This document shows positions 1 through 6,671 of a stretch of 7,999 nt of DNA, piece by piece. Under the pieces are notes generated by a model, which worked only from the letters and a program-made list of their open reading frames with translations, ran no database searches and was not told where the DNA came from. The translations under genes and the position numbers were made by a program. Origin of the DNA: Bacillota bacterium (GTDB lineage: Bacteria; Bacillota; Clostridia; DSM-8532). The stretch spans positions 1-7,999 of the forward strand of contig JAEXRM010000035.1 in NCBI GenBank assembly GCA_023440865.1. Direction: 5' to 3'. Position 1 is the stretch's first letter, and the number at the start of each line of letters is the position of its first letter.

Positions 1-1
1 C

Positions 2-127
2 AAGGCGGAGTGGATGAAGGGAAAACGGGCCGATGCCTGTGTCGATTGCGGCCTGTGCGAGGAGAAGTGTCCCCAGAAGATCGAAATCCGCCGGCAGCTG
101 AAGGAAACAGCGGCCATACTGGGTTGA
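2..127 (+). CDS. Aldo/keto reductase, C-terminal ferredoxin-type tail (5' partial)
   Basis: Only the last 41 residues are present; the gene begins left of the window. The fragment carries a CxxCxxCxxxCP cluster (C13, C16, C19, C23, P24 of the visible part), followed by a basic helix and the ending TAAILG. A single such motif within the last 30 residues is typical of the 4Fe-4S tail found on many anaerobe aldo/keto reductases, where the cluster is thought to pass electrons to or from the NAD(P)-dependent barrel. The barrel itself is outside the window, so the family call rests on the tail alone; another protein with a one-cluster ferredoxin tail is possible. The stop lies 13 bases before the next gene, which suggests co-transcription. 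Confidence 0.7.
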   Translation, partial: KAEWMKGKRADACVDCGLCEEKCPQKIEIRRQLKETAAILG

Positions 128-140
128 GGGGGAGGATGAC

Positions 141-1271
141 ATGGCGGACATCATTCATTCGGTTGCGTTCACATTGGTCCATGAACCCGGCTCGGCGGGG
201 GAAGAAGCCTTTCTTGCCGACGGGCGGCGCATCCTGACCGGGATTCCGGGTGTGCGCGATTTTCAAGTGTTGCGGCAGGTGTCCGGGAAAAATCCATACC
301 GGTTCGGCTTTACGATGCGGTTCGCGTCCAATGCGGCCTACGAGGCCTACAACGCGCATCCGGCCCATGTGGCCTTTGTGCGTGATCGCTGGCAGAAGGA
401 AGTCGCCGCGTTCCTGGAAAATGATTCCTTGGAGCTGCCGGCCGGGGGGGGGTCAGCCGGGCATGCGCCGGATCAGCTCCTCGCGCAGATGCGCAACCAC
501 CAGCCGCAGGCGGGTCATCTCGGCTTCTGGTGGTTCGGACAGATGGGCTTCGGCATCAAGCTGGCCGGCCGGCTGATCTTCCTGGACGCATTCCTGTCGC
601 CGCATCCCGGTCGCAACATTCCTCCGGCTGTCGATGTGCATGCGGCGCAATCCGCCGACATCATCTTCGGCACCCACGATCACATCGACCACATCGATCG
701 GGACGCGTGGCGCCACATCGCGCGTGCCAGTTCTGCGACCCGCTTCGTGGTGCCCCTTGTGCACCGCGCTGGTGTGGCGGCCGATCTGGGCGTGCCGGAA
801 GACCGCGTGATCGGCGTGGATGAGGAGCGGCCGGCAACGGTCGACGGCATCACGATTCGCGCCGTCGCTTCGGCCCACGAGTTTCTCGACACCGATCCGT
901 CCACCGGACTGCACCCGCACCTCGGGTTCGTGCTGGAGGCCGACGGACTGCGGCTGTACCATGCGGGGGACTGCTGCATGTACGAGGGCTTGCAGGCAAA
1001 GCTGCGCGCTCTCGGGCCCCTCGATGCGATGTTCGTGCCGATCAACGGGCGAGACGGTGTCCGCTACCGGCGGCATCTGATCGGCAACATGACGGCGCAG
1101 GAGGCGGTCGACCTTGTCGGTGCCATCCGGCCACGCCTCGCCATCCCCGGGCACTACGAGATGTTTGACGGCAACCGGGGGGATCCGGGACTGTTCGCGG
1201 ATTACCTCGACGCCAAGTATCCGGGCCTCGCCTGCTGGGTTGGACCGCATTTCGTGCGCGTCGACCTGTAG
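141..1271 (+). CDS. Dabb domain fused to UlaG-like MBL-fold metal-dependent hydrolase
   Basis: 376 residues. Residues 1-95 resemble the Dabb (stress-responsive alpha/beta barrel) domain: an opening MADIIHSVAFTL strand, the DFQVLRQVS and YRFGFTMRF strands, and the AYNAHPAHVAFV segment. A glycine-rich linker (about 101-120) leads to a metallo-beta-lactamase fold. Visible metal ligands are THDHIDH (H179, D180, H181, D183, H184), H246, D277 (HAGD) and H338 (PGHYE); LIFLDAF at 146-151 is the UlaG-type early strand. The class includes L-ascorbate-6-phosphate lactonase, but the substrate here cannot be read from sequence. Dabb domains usually dimerise or bind small hydrophobic ligands, so it may serve as an oligomerisation or substrate-capture module (inference). 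A GGAGG five bases before ATG fixes the start. There is no signal peptide, so it is probably cytoplasmic. It follows the reductase gene closely, so the two may act on the same substrate. Confidence 0.85.
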   Translation: MADIIHSVAFTLVHEPGSAGEEAFLADGRRILTGIPGVRDFQVLRQVSGKNPYRFGFTMRFASNAAYEAYNAHPAHVAFVRDRWQKEVAAFLENDSLELPAGGGSAGHAPDQLLAQMRNHQPQAGHLGFWWFGQMGFGIKLAGRLIFLDAFLSPHPGRNIPPAVDVHAAQSADIIFGTHDHIDHIDRDAWRHIARASSATRFVVPLVHRAGVAADLGVPEDRVIGVDEERPATVDGITIRAVASAHEFLDTDPSTGLHPHLGFVLEADGLRLYHAGDCCMYEGLQAKLRALGPLDAMFVPINGRDGVRYRRHLIGNMTAQEAVDLVGAIRPRLAIPGHYEMFDGNRGDPGLFADYLDAKYPGLACWVGPHFVRVDL

Positions 1272-1298
1272 GGTGTCGGAGCCGGCCCGCCTTTTCCG

Positions 1299-1391
1299 CC
1301 ATGGCTTCGGAGCGGCACCCGCGTCCCCGGCATGGCTTCGGAGCGGCACCCGCGTCCCCGCCATGGCTTCGGAGCGGCACTCGCGTCCCCG
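1299..1391. repeat. Three tandem 31-bp direct repeats
   Basis: Units run 1299-1329, 1330-1360 and 1361-1391. They share the core CATGGCTTCGGAGCGGCAC followed by a short CGCGTCCCC segment, and differ by one base at the unit start and one C-to-T change in the third unit. Units abut with no spacer, so this is not a CRISPR array, and 31 is not a multiple of three, so it is not a protein repeat. Each unit contains GCGG-CAC-CCGC, able to form a short hairpin. The array fills most of the gap between the convergent hydrolase and kinase genes. Confidence 0.93.
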
Positions 1392-1400
1392 GCCGGGACG
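1384..1400. other. Stem-loop between convergent genes
   Basis: CGTCCC and GGGACG form a perfect six-base, GC-rich stem around a five-base loop (CGGCC), with partial extension outside through CTCG and CGAG. It starts inside the last 31-bp repeat unit and lies between the two convergent stops. No T-run follows on either strand, so it is not a standard intrinsic terminator. It may end or protect transcripts in both directions. Confidence 0.45.
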
Positions 1401-1424
1401 AGGGAACGCCCGGCAGGATGCCCT

Positions 1425-3644
1425 TCAGGCCGACGGCGCCTCACGCACCGGCAGGTGCTTGCGCAGGATGTCGGAAAGCGTCTGCAGGTTGACCGGTTTG
1501 GGTATGTAGTCGTCCATGCCGGCGGCCATGCAGGCATCGCGGTCTCCCTGCATCACATTGGCGGTCATGGCGATGATGGGCGTTTTGAGATTCACCGGGC
1601 AATTCGAACGGATGCGGCGTGTCGCCGCAAAACCGTCCATGACCGGCATCTGGCAGTCCATGAATATGAGGTCGTACCGCGTGTTCCGACAGGCTTCCAC
1701 GGCGTCGGCCCCATTCTGGGCAATGTCGCAGGCATGGCCGAGCTTCTTGAGCATCATGACCACCACCTTCTGGTTGGTCACGTTGTCTTCGGCCAACAGC
1801 ATCCGGTTCGCGGAAAGAAGCCGCTGTTCCTGCACCGCATGCCGCGTGACGAGCAGTTCGGGCCGCTCTGTCAACGGCGTCCTGGCGAGACTGAGCGTCA
1901 TGGCCAGGCAGTCGAGCAGCTCATCCAGACGCACCGGTCGGGTGATGTAACCGGCATAACCCTCTTCCCGCGCCATCCTCGAATCGCCCTTGTTGGCAAC
2001 GGATGTGAGCAACAGGATGGGCAGGTTCGCACATGACCCGATCGCATGCACGGCTGCCGGAAATGCATGCCTTGCCGGGCGCGTCGGCGCACCGGCGTCG
2101 TCTTCCCTGTCACGTGAGTCGTCCCGCAGGGCGCCGATGTCGATGAGTACGACCGAAAAGGGTTTTGCCCGCCCTTTTTCCTGACGCAGCAACGCAAGCG
2201 CCTCTTCGGCCGATGTGACGCACGTCAGCACGCATCCCGCTTCCGTGAGGTATTGCGCCAGAATCTGGCGCTGGGTGGCGGCACCCTCGACCACCAGCAT
2301 GTTGCGGCCCGCCAGCTGGGCGCGTGACAGGTTGACGGTTCCGGGTATGTTCGGCAGCACAGGGAACCGGCCCGTGAACCAGAAGCGCGATCCTCTTCCG
2401 AAATCGCTTTCCACCTCGAGACGCCCCTGCATCATTTCCACAAGCCGGCGCGAGATGGCCAGACCCAGCCCTGTGCCACCGAAGCGCCGCGTCGTCGAGG
2501 TGTCGGCCTGGTCGAATGCCTCGAAGATGCGTTCCAGGTGCTCGGACCGGATGCCGATGCCCGTGTCCTCCACGGAGAAGAGCACCTCGTCGGTGGCTGT
2601 CGGGGCGGGAACCGCCGTCACGATGACCTCGCCGGTCTTCGTGAACTTGATCGCGTTGCTGACGAGGTTGCCGATGACCTGGCGCAAGCGGCCGGGATCC
2701 CCCAGTACCTGATCCGCGATGCCGCCATGGATGAGTGAATGGATGGAAAGCCCCTTTTGCTGGGCCTTCGGCGCATTCATCACCACGGTGTCCTCCACGA
2801 CCTGGCGGATGCTGAACGGGATCTCCTCCATTTCCAGCTTGCCGGCCTCGATCTTGGAAAAGTCGAGGATGTCGTTGAGCAGGTACAGCAGCAGGGAGGA
2901 CGCATTGCGCGCCTCCTGCGCGTACGATCTCTGCACTTCGTCCAGCCCCGAGAGCATCAGCAGGTCGAGAAAACCGATGACTGCGTTCATGGGGGTGCGG
3001 ATCTCGTGCGACATGTTCGCCAGAAAATTGCCCTTGGCAAGGCTCGCGCTTTCGGCCGCCTGCATGGCGGAACGCAGCAACGCATCCGCGCGGCGCCGCT
3101 CGGTGATGTCACGCGAGATCACCAGCAGGCCGATAGGCTCGCCCCGTGCGTTTTTCAACAGGCCGCCGTTGGACTCGATCCAGAAGTGCGCACCATCCCC
3201 GCGGCGCGCCTCGATTTCCTGCACGCCGATCGTTTCGCCCTGCAAGGTGCGCCGGATGCTGGCCATGGCTTTCTCCCGGGAGGAAGGCGCCACGAAGTCG
3301 ATGAGGTTGAACCGCCGGATGTCGGTGGCGGGATCGCAGCCATAGATCCTGTAGCCTGATTCGGACATGCTGCTGATGTTGCCCTGGAGATCGGTCAGGC
3401 AGATGCTTTCGGGCGAATGCTCGAAGATGGCGTTGAATATGCCCTGGGTCTCGTCGAAACGACGCTTGAGCGAGGCATGGTCGGCCAGGTTGGCCGACAG
3501 CGTGTCGAACAGCTGCAGGAACCCGTCTCTCAGGGCATCGGCGCAATCGCCGCCCGCCGGCGGGGATTGCGCCGCCAGGGTGCCGAGCCGTGCAAGCCGG
3601 TCTTGAAGCACCTCGAGTTGCGCGCTGTTCCATTCCTCCGCCAT
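1425..3644 (-). CDS. Soluble PAS hybrid sensor histidine kinase with two receiver domains
   Basis: 739 residues from the chosen start. Order: helical N-terminus (1-65), PAS/PAC (about 66-185, ending VISRDITERR), dimerisation helix with phospho-acceptor H213 in FLANMSHEIRTPMN, and HATPase with N326 and N330 (NLVSNAIKF), DTGIG (360-364), FEAFDQ and GGTGLGLAI (389-397). Receiver 1 (about 448-588) is degenerate; receiver 2 (about 613-733) is intact, with E619/D620, acceptor D663, T694 and K716. There is no transmembrane segment and no HPt domain, so it should sense a cytoplasmic signal through PAS and relay from H213 to D663, then to a separate HPt or regulator not present here. An AAGGAGG five bases before the ATG at 3644 supports this start. 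The frame stays open to an ATG at 3797, but that extension has no family-like sequence and would cover the divergent promoter. Confidence 0.92.
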   Translation of the reverse strand: MAEEWNSAQLEVLQDRLARLGTLAAQSPPAGGDCADALRDGFLQLFDTLSANLADHASLKRRFDETQGIFNAIFEHSPESICLTDLQGNISSMSESGYRIYGCDPATDIRRFNLIDFVAPSSREKAMASIRRTLQGETIGVQEIEARRGDGAHFWIESNGGLLKNARGEPIGLLVISRDITERRRADALLRSAMQAAESASLAKGNFLANMSHEIRTPMNAVIGFLDLLMLSGLDEVQRSYAQEARNASSLLLYLLNDILDFSKIEAGKLEMEEIPFSIRQVVEDTVVMNAPKAQQKGLSIHSLIHGGIADQVLGDPGRLRQVIGNLVSNAIKFTKTGEVIVTAVPAPTATDEVLFSVEDTGIGIRSEHLERIFEAFDQADTSTTRRFGGTGLGLAISRRLVEMMQGRLEVESDFGRGSRFWFTGRFPVLPNIPGTVNLSRAQLAGRNMLVVEGAATQRQILAQYLTEAGCVLTCVTSAEEALALLRQEKGRAKPFSVVLIDIGALRDDSRDREDDAGAPTRPARHAFPAAVHAIGSCANLPILLLTSVANKGDSRMAREEGYAGYITRPVRLDELLDCLAMTLSLARTPLTERPELLVTRHAVQEQRLLSANRMLLAEDNVTNQKVVVMMLKKLGHACDIAQNGADAVEACRNTRYDLIFMDCQMPVMDGFAATRRIRSNCPVNLKTPIIAMTANVMQGDRDACMAAGMDDYIPKPVNLQTLSDILRKHLPVREAPSA

Positions 3645-3649
3645 GAGTG

Positions 3650-3656
3650 CCTCCTT
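3650..3656 (-). promoter_or_regulatory. Ribosome binding site of the histidine kinase
   Basis: On the minus strand this reads AAGGAGG, five bases before the ATG at 3644. It decides the start against an in-frame ATG 51 codons upstream. Confidence 0.85.
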
Positions 3657-3679
3657 GGCCGTATCCGGGTGAGTGGGCG

Positions 3680-3699
3680 ACAGGGTGTATTTACCCTGT
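3680..3699. promoter_or_regulatory. Palindrome upstream of the kinase, candidate operator
   Basis: ACAGGGT and ACCCTGT form perfect seven-base arms around the six-base spacer GTATTT. The AT-rich centre stands out in GC-rich surroundings. It is centred about 45 bases upstream of the kinase start, where a dimeric DNA-binding protein could control transcription. It could equally fold as a hairpin in the kinase mRNA leader. No T-run follows, so it is not a clear terminator. Confidence 0.5.
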
Positions 3700-3769
3700 T
3701 CGGGCGCGGAAACATACATGCGTTTGGCGGCCAGGGCGGAAGCTGGAGAGCCCGAAACGCATCCGGATG

Positions 3770-3778
3770 TGCTATAAT
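3770..3778 (+). promoter_or_regulatory. Extended -10 promoter for the ABC-F pair
   Basis: TGCTATAAT is a perfect sigma-70-type -10 hexamer (3773-3778) with the TGn extension. No good -35 is seen 16-18 bases upstream (GCCCGA region), which fits an extended -10 promoter. Transcription would start near 3785, giving a leader of about 80 bases before the ABC-F gene. Confidence 0.65.
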
Positions 3779-3867
3779 GGTTCTGCCCCAAGCCCACATG
3801 TCCGCATCACGCAGGCTCCGGGCCGGCATGACAGGAGGTGGCCGTCCGTCAGGGATGGCAAGACAGC

Positions 3868-5493
3868 ATGATTCAAACGACCGGCGTGTCCCTACGCTAT
3901 GGGGACAAAAAACTGTTCGAGGACGTCAACGTCAAATTCACCGCAGGCAACTGCTACGGGGTCATCGGCGCCAACGGGGCCGGGAAGACCACCTTCCTCA
4001 AGATTCTCGCAGGAGAGGTCGAGCCCAACGAGGGCGATGTCTCCATGACACCGGGCGAACGCATGGCGGTCCTCAAGCAGGACCACTTCGCCTATGACGC
4101 CTTCCCGGTGCGCGAAACCGTCATCATGGGCCACCAGCGCCTGTATGAGATCATGCAGCAGAAGGACGCGCTCTACGCCAAACCCGACTTTTCCGATGAG
4201 GACGGCATTCTTGCCTCCGAGCTCGAACACGAGTTTTCGGAACTGGGCGGCTGGGACGCCGAGACGGATGCCGAGAAGCTGCTCATGGGTCTTGGCATCG
4301 GCCGGGAGCTGCATGAACGGTACATGTCCGAGCTCTCCGGCGCCGAGAAGGTCAAGGTGCTGCTCGCGCAGGCGCTGTTCGGCAACCCGCACAACCTGCT
4401 GCTCGACGAGCCGACGAACCATCTCGACTTCAAGGCCATCAACTGGCTCGAGGAGTTCCTGATGGACTACCAGAACACCGTCATCGTGGTGTCGCACGAC
4501 CGACACTTCCTCAACAAGGTCTGCACCCACATGCTCGACATCGACTACGGCAAGGCCACCCTCGTCACCGGCAACTACGATTTCTGGTACGAGTCCAGCC
4601 AGCTGGCCATCAAGGTCCTCAACGACTCGAACAAGAAGAAGGAAGAGAAGATCAGGGAACTGCAGGCCTTCATCCAGCGCTTCTCCTCCAACGCCTCGAA
4701 GGCCCGCCAGGCCACGTCGCGCAAGAAGCTGCTCGACAAGATCACCATCGACGACATCCACCTGTCCTCGCGCAAGTACCCGTTCGTCGGCTTCACGCCC
4801 ACCCGCGAGGCCGGCAAGGAGATCCTGACGGTGGAGGGCATCTCGAAGACCATCAACGGCGAGAAGGTGCTCGACAACGTCTCCTTCCGCGTGGAGAACG
4901 GCGACAAGATCATTTTCCTCTCCCGCAGCGAGGTCGCGCGCACCGCCCTGTTCCAGATCCTCACAGGCGAAATGGAACCGGACGAGGGCACCTACAAATG
5001 GGGCATCACGACGTCCCAGGCCTACCTGCCCAAGGACAACAACGCCTACTTCGACGGCGTGGAGCTGTCGCTGGTGGATTGGCTGCGCCAGTTCTCCACC
5101 GAGAAATCCGAGCAGTTCATCCGCGGATTCCTCGGCAAGATGCTCTTCTCGGGCGACGAGCCGCTGAAGATGGCCCATGTGCTCTCGGGCGGCGAGAAGG
5201 TGCGCTGCATGTTCTCGCGCCTGATGCTCTCCGGGGCGAATGTGCTGCTGCTCGACGAACCGACGAACCACCTCGACCTCGAGTCGATCACCGCGGTCAA
5301 CAACGGGCTCATCGCGTTCAAGGGCACCATGCTGTTCTCTTCGCATGACCACAAGTTCATTGAAACCATCGCCAACCGCATCGTCGAAATCACGCCGAAC
5401 GGGTTGATGGACCGCCGCATGGAGTTCAACGATTTCCTGGAGGACGAGGCGATCCAGTCCCAGATCGACGCCATGTACGAGGGGAAAGCATGA
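3868..5493 (+). CDS. ABC-F family ATPase, YbiT-like
   Basis: 541 residues, two nucleotide-binding domains and no membrane segment. ABC-F proteins act on the ribosome, many at the E site, adjusting translation or rescuing stalled complexes. NBD1: Walker A GANGAGKT (34-41), signature LSGAE (156-160), Walker B LLLDEP with D180/E181, H210. The charged helical linker (about 240-300, with FIQRFSSNASKARQATSR) closely matches the YbiT subfamily and would be the P-site tRNA interaction region. NBD2: signature LSGGE (439-443), LLLDEPTNHLD with D463/E464, H493; its P-loop is degenerate (SRSEVART, 352-359). I chose ATG 3868 because MIQTTGVSLRYG aligns with the family N-terminus. A GTG at 3838 is in frame but overlaps the AGGAGG at 3833-3838. 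The RBS for 3868 is weak (AGGGA, 12 bases away). Its stop overlaps the next start. Confidence 0.93.
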   Translation: MIQTTGVSLRYGDKKLFEDVNVKFTAGNCYGVIGANGAGKTTFLKILAGEVEPNEGDVSMTPGERMAVLKQDHFAYDAFPVRETVIMGHQRLYEIMQQKDALYAKPDFSDEDGILASELEHEFSELGGWDAETDAEKLLMGLGIGRELHERYMSELSGAEKVKVLLAQALFGNPHNLLLDEPTNHLDFKAINWLEEFLMDYQNTVIVVSHDRHFLNKVCTHMLDIDYGKATLVTGNYDFWYESSQLAIKVLNDSNKKKEEKIRELQAFIQRFSSNASKARQATSRKKLLDKITIDDIHLSSRKYPFVGFTPTREAGKEILTVEGISKTINGEKVLDNVSFRVENGDKIIFLSRSEVARTALFQILTGEMEPDEGTYKWGITTSQAYLPKDNNAYFDGVELSLVDWLRQFSTEKSEQFIRGFLGKMLFSGDEPLKMAHVLSGGEKVRCMFSRLMLSGANVLLLDEPTNHLDLESITAVNNGLIAFKGTMLFSSHDHKFIETIANRIVEITPNGLMDRRMEFNDFLEDEAIQSQIDAMYEGKA

Positions 5494-5780
5494 AGGAATG
5501 CATTTGTTCCAGCTGTGGCCATTTACATGACGTGCTCGGGGAGAACGGACCGACCGGTGATACCGAATGCCGGTACGGCTACCCGGGGGAAGCCTGCGAA
5601 TCGTGCGAGACGGGCGAATGCGACCTGGCCTGCCCGCACTGGCTTGACGCGGAGCTCGGCGCAGGCGTCACCATCGTGCGGTGCGCCGATTGCGGCAAGG
5701 AGATCGAGGCGGACGTCGACGACGAGGCAGAGGGCAGCGTGTACTGCGTCGCCTGCTACCTCAAGCGTGAAATCAATTGA
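5490..5780 (+). CDS. Small cysteine-rich, probably zinc-binding protein
   Basis: 96 residues, 12 of them cysteine (4, 6, 9, 27, 36, 39, 44, 48, 65, 68, 86, 89). The C-terminal half has two CxxC pairs 17 residues apart (C65/C68 and C86/C89), as in a zinc ribbon; the N-terminal half has a second, irregular Cys group. It is acidic, without signal peptide or membrane segment. I do not recognise a named family. Its ATG overlaps the TGA of the ABC-F gene (ATGA), with GAGGGG just upstream, so translation is probably coupled and the products may work together, possibly on the ribosome (inference). Metal-cluster binding rather than zinc is possible because 12 cysteines exceed one ribbon's need. Confidence 0.85.
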   Translation: MKECICSSCGHLHDVLGENGPTGDTECRYGYPGEACESCETGECDLACPHWLDAELGAGVTIVRCADCGKEIEADVDDEAEGSVYCVACYLKREIN

Positions 5781-5836
5781 AGATTGCCAGGCGGCATAAC
5801 CGGCGGGCCCGGCAATGAGGGCGCTCCGGCACGGGA

Positions 5837-5848
5837 CCGGCATGCCGG
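5837..5848. promoter_or_regulatory. Palindrome 1 upstream of the XRE regulator
   Basis: CCGGCATGCCGG is a perfect 12-base palindrome preceded by GA. It lies 83 bases before the regulator start and is matched by a similar site 60 bases downstream. It is a candidate operator; CCGG-rich palindromes also arise by chance in GC-rich DNA. Confidence 0.35.
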
Positions 5849-5896
5849 CGTGTCCGTCCGATGCGGTACGGCGGTTGAACAGCCATGCACATCAGA

Positions 5897-5909
5897 CCGG
5901 CACGGCCGG
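5897..5909. promoter_or_regulatory. Palindrome 2 upstream of the XRE regulator
   Basis: CCGGC-ACG-GCCGG has perfect five-base arms and is also preceded by GA, so it shares GACCGGCA with the first site. It ends 21 bases before the regulator ATG, overlapping the likely leader or promoter. Binding there by the regulator itself would give autorepression (inference). Confidence 0.35.
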
Positions 5910-5930
5910 ACGGAAAGAGGATGCACACCC

Positions 5931-6671
5931 ATGGGAAGAATCGGTGATGAGATTGCGCGGATGCGCATGACTAAGGGCTTGACGCAGAAACAGCTCGCCA
6001 AGCAGGCGGGTGTTGCGGAAGCGTTCATCCAGGAAGTGGAGTCCGGCAAGCGGGTCATGAACGACCAGTTGGCCACGCGCATATCCAAAATCCTCGGCGG
6101 ACATTTCGGCACCGAGGCGCCCGATACGACGGAGTCCGAGCCGGCCCGGCCGGCCACGCGCGTTGTGCCGGCCGCGAAACCTGCGGCGGGCGGCCGCTCG
6201 ATGGGCGAGGTGGTGTATTCCACTGCCGCGGGCGATGCCGCCAAGGCCACAACGGCACCGGCGGATACCCGCTGGAGCGACGCCTTCGGACAGATGCTGC
6301 GTGATGTGCCGGTGTTCGACGCGGTCATGGCCAGACAGACCGGAACGCGCACCATGGCCGTTGTTTCCGGGAAAATCGAGGGGCAGCCGAGGGACAAGGT
6401 CTTTTGGCTCGAGGCGGCCGACAACGACATGATCGGGTACCGCATCGTGCGCGGTGATCGGGTGTTCGGCGTGCAGGCCGCGGCCATGGCCGAGGACGGC
6501 TTCTACCTCGTCGAATGGAGCGGCCAGCGGCTGATGCGCCACCTCAAGGCGCTTCCGGGCGGCATGGTGCAGATATCCTGCCACAAGGGGGCGCCCGTAC
6601 GCGATACGGCGCCGGTGTCCATGATCCGCGTGCTGGGACGGCTGCTGCGCGTCGAGGTCCTGCTGCCATGA
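5931..6671 (+). CDS. XRE-family regulator with degenerate S24/LexA-like domain
   Basis: 246 residues. Residues 4-58 form a Cro/CI-type helix-turn-helix (LTQKQLAKQAGVAEAFIQEVESGKR). A Pro/Ala/Thr-rich linker (about 60-113) follows. Residues about 115-246 look like the S24 peptidase fold of CI and LexA: IVRGDRVFGV, then GFYLVEWSGQRLMRHLKALPGG, then a closing RVLGRLLRVEVLL strand. The position normally held by the nucleophile serine appears to be D166 (DNDMIGY), and the usual lysine appears to be R203, so self-cleavage is unlikely; the domain may serve for dimerisation or ligand sensing. The start is ATG 5931, with AAAGAGG at 5914-5920. A longer frame from a TTG at 5784 lacks family sequence. 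The stop overlaps the permease start (ATGA), so the permease is its likely target. Confidence 0.88.
   Translation: MGRIGDEIARMRMTKGLTQKQLAKQAGVAEAFIQEVESGKRVMNDQLATRISKILGGHFGTEAPDTTESEPARPATRVVPAAKPAAGGRSMGEVVYSTAAGDAAKATTAPADTRWSDAFGQMLRDVPVFDAVMARQTGTRTMAVVSGKIEGQPRDKVFWLEAADNDMIGYRIVRGDRVFGVQAAAMAEDGFYLVEWSGQRLMRHLKALPGGMVQISCHKGAPVRDTAPVSMIRVLGRLLRVEVLLP

Noticed and set aside
453..1364. Minus-strand open frame of 303 codons opposite the Dabb-hydrolase
   Set aside because: The opposite strand encodes a complete enzyme with all metal ligands; the antisense product has no domain-like sequence and runs into the 31-bp repeats.
1299..1391. 31-bp units as a small CRISPR array
   Set aside because: Units are contiguous with no spacers, and no cas gene is present.
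3711..3716. TATGTT as a minus-strand -10 box for the kinase
   Set aside because: No acceptable -35 lies 16-18 bases upstream and the hexamer is a weak match, so I do not call a kinase promoter.
3645..3797. 51-codon N-terminal extension of the histidine kinase
   Set aside because: The AAGGAGG at 3650-3656 supports the internal ATG, and the extension would cover the palindrome and the opposing promoter.
3892..5352. Long minus-strand open frame (486 codons) opposite the ABC-F gene
   Set aside because: It is a by-product of GC-rich codon bias in the real gene: Val/Leu/Glu-rich low-complexity translation and no recognisable motif.
5784..5930. 49-codon extension of the XRE regulator from a TTG
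   Set aside because: The helix-turn-helix begins directly after ATG 5931, which has its own RBS, and the extension is low in family-like sequence and holds the palindromes.
6515..6667. 51-codon extension of the AEC permease
   Set aside because: It lies wholly inside the regulator gene in another frame; the first membrane segment follows ATG 6668.
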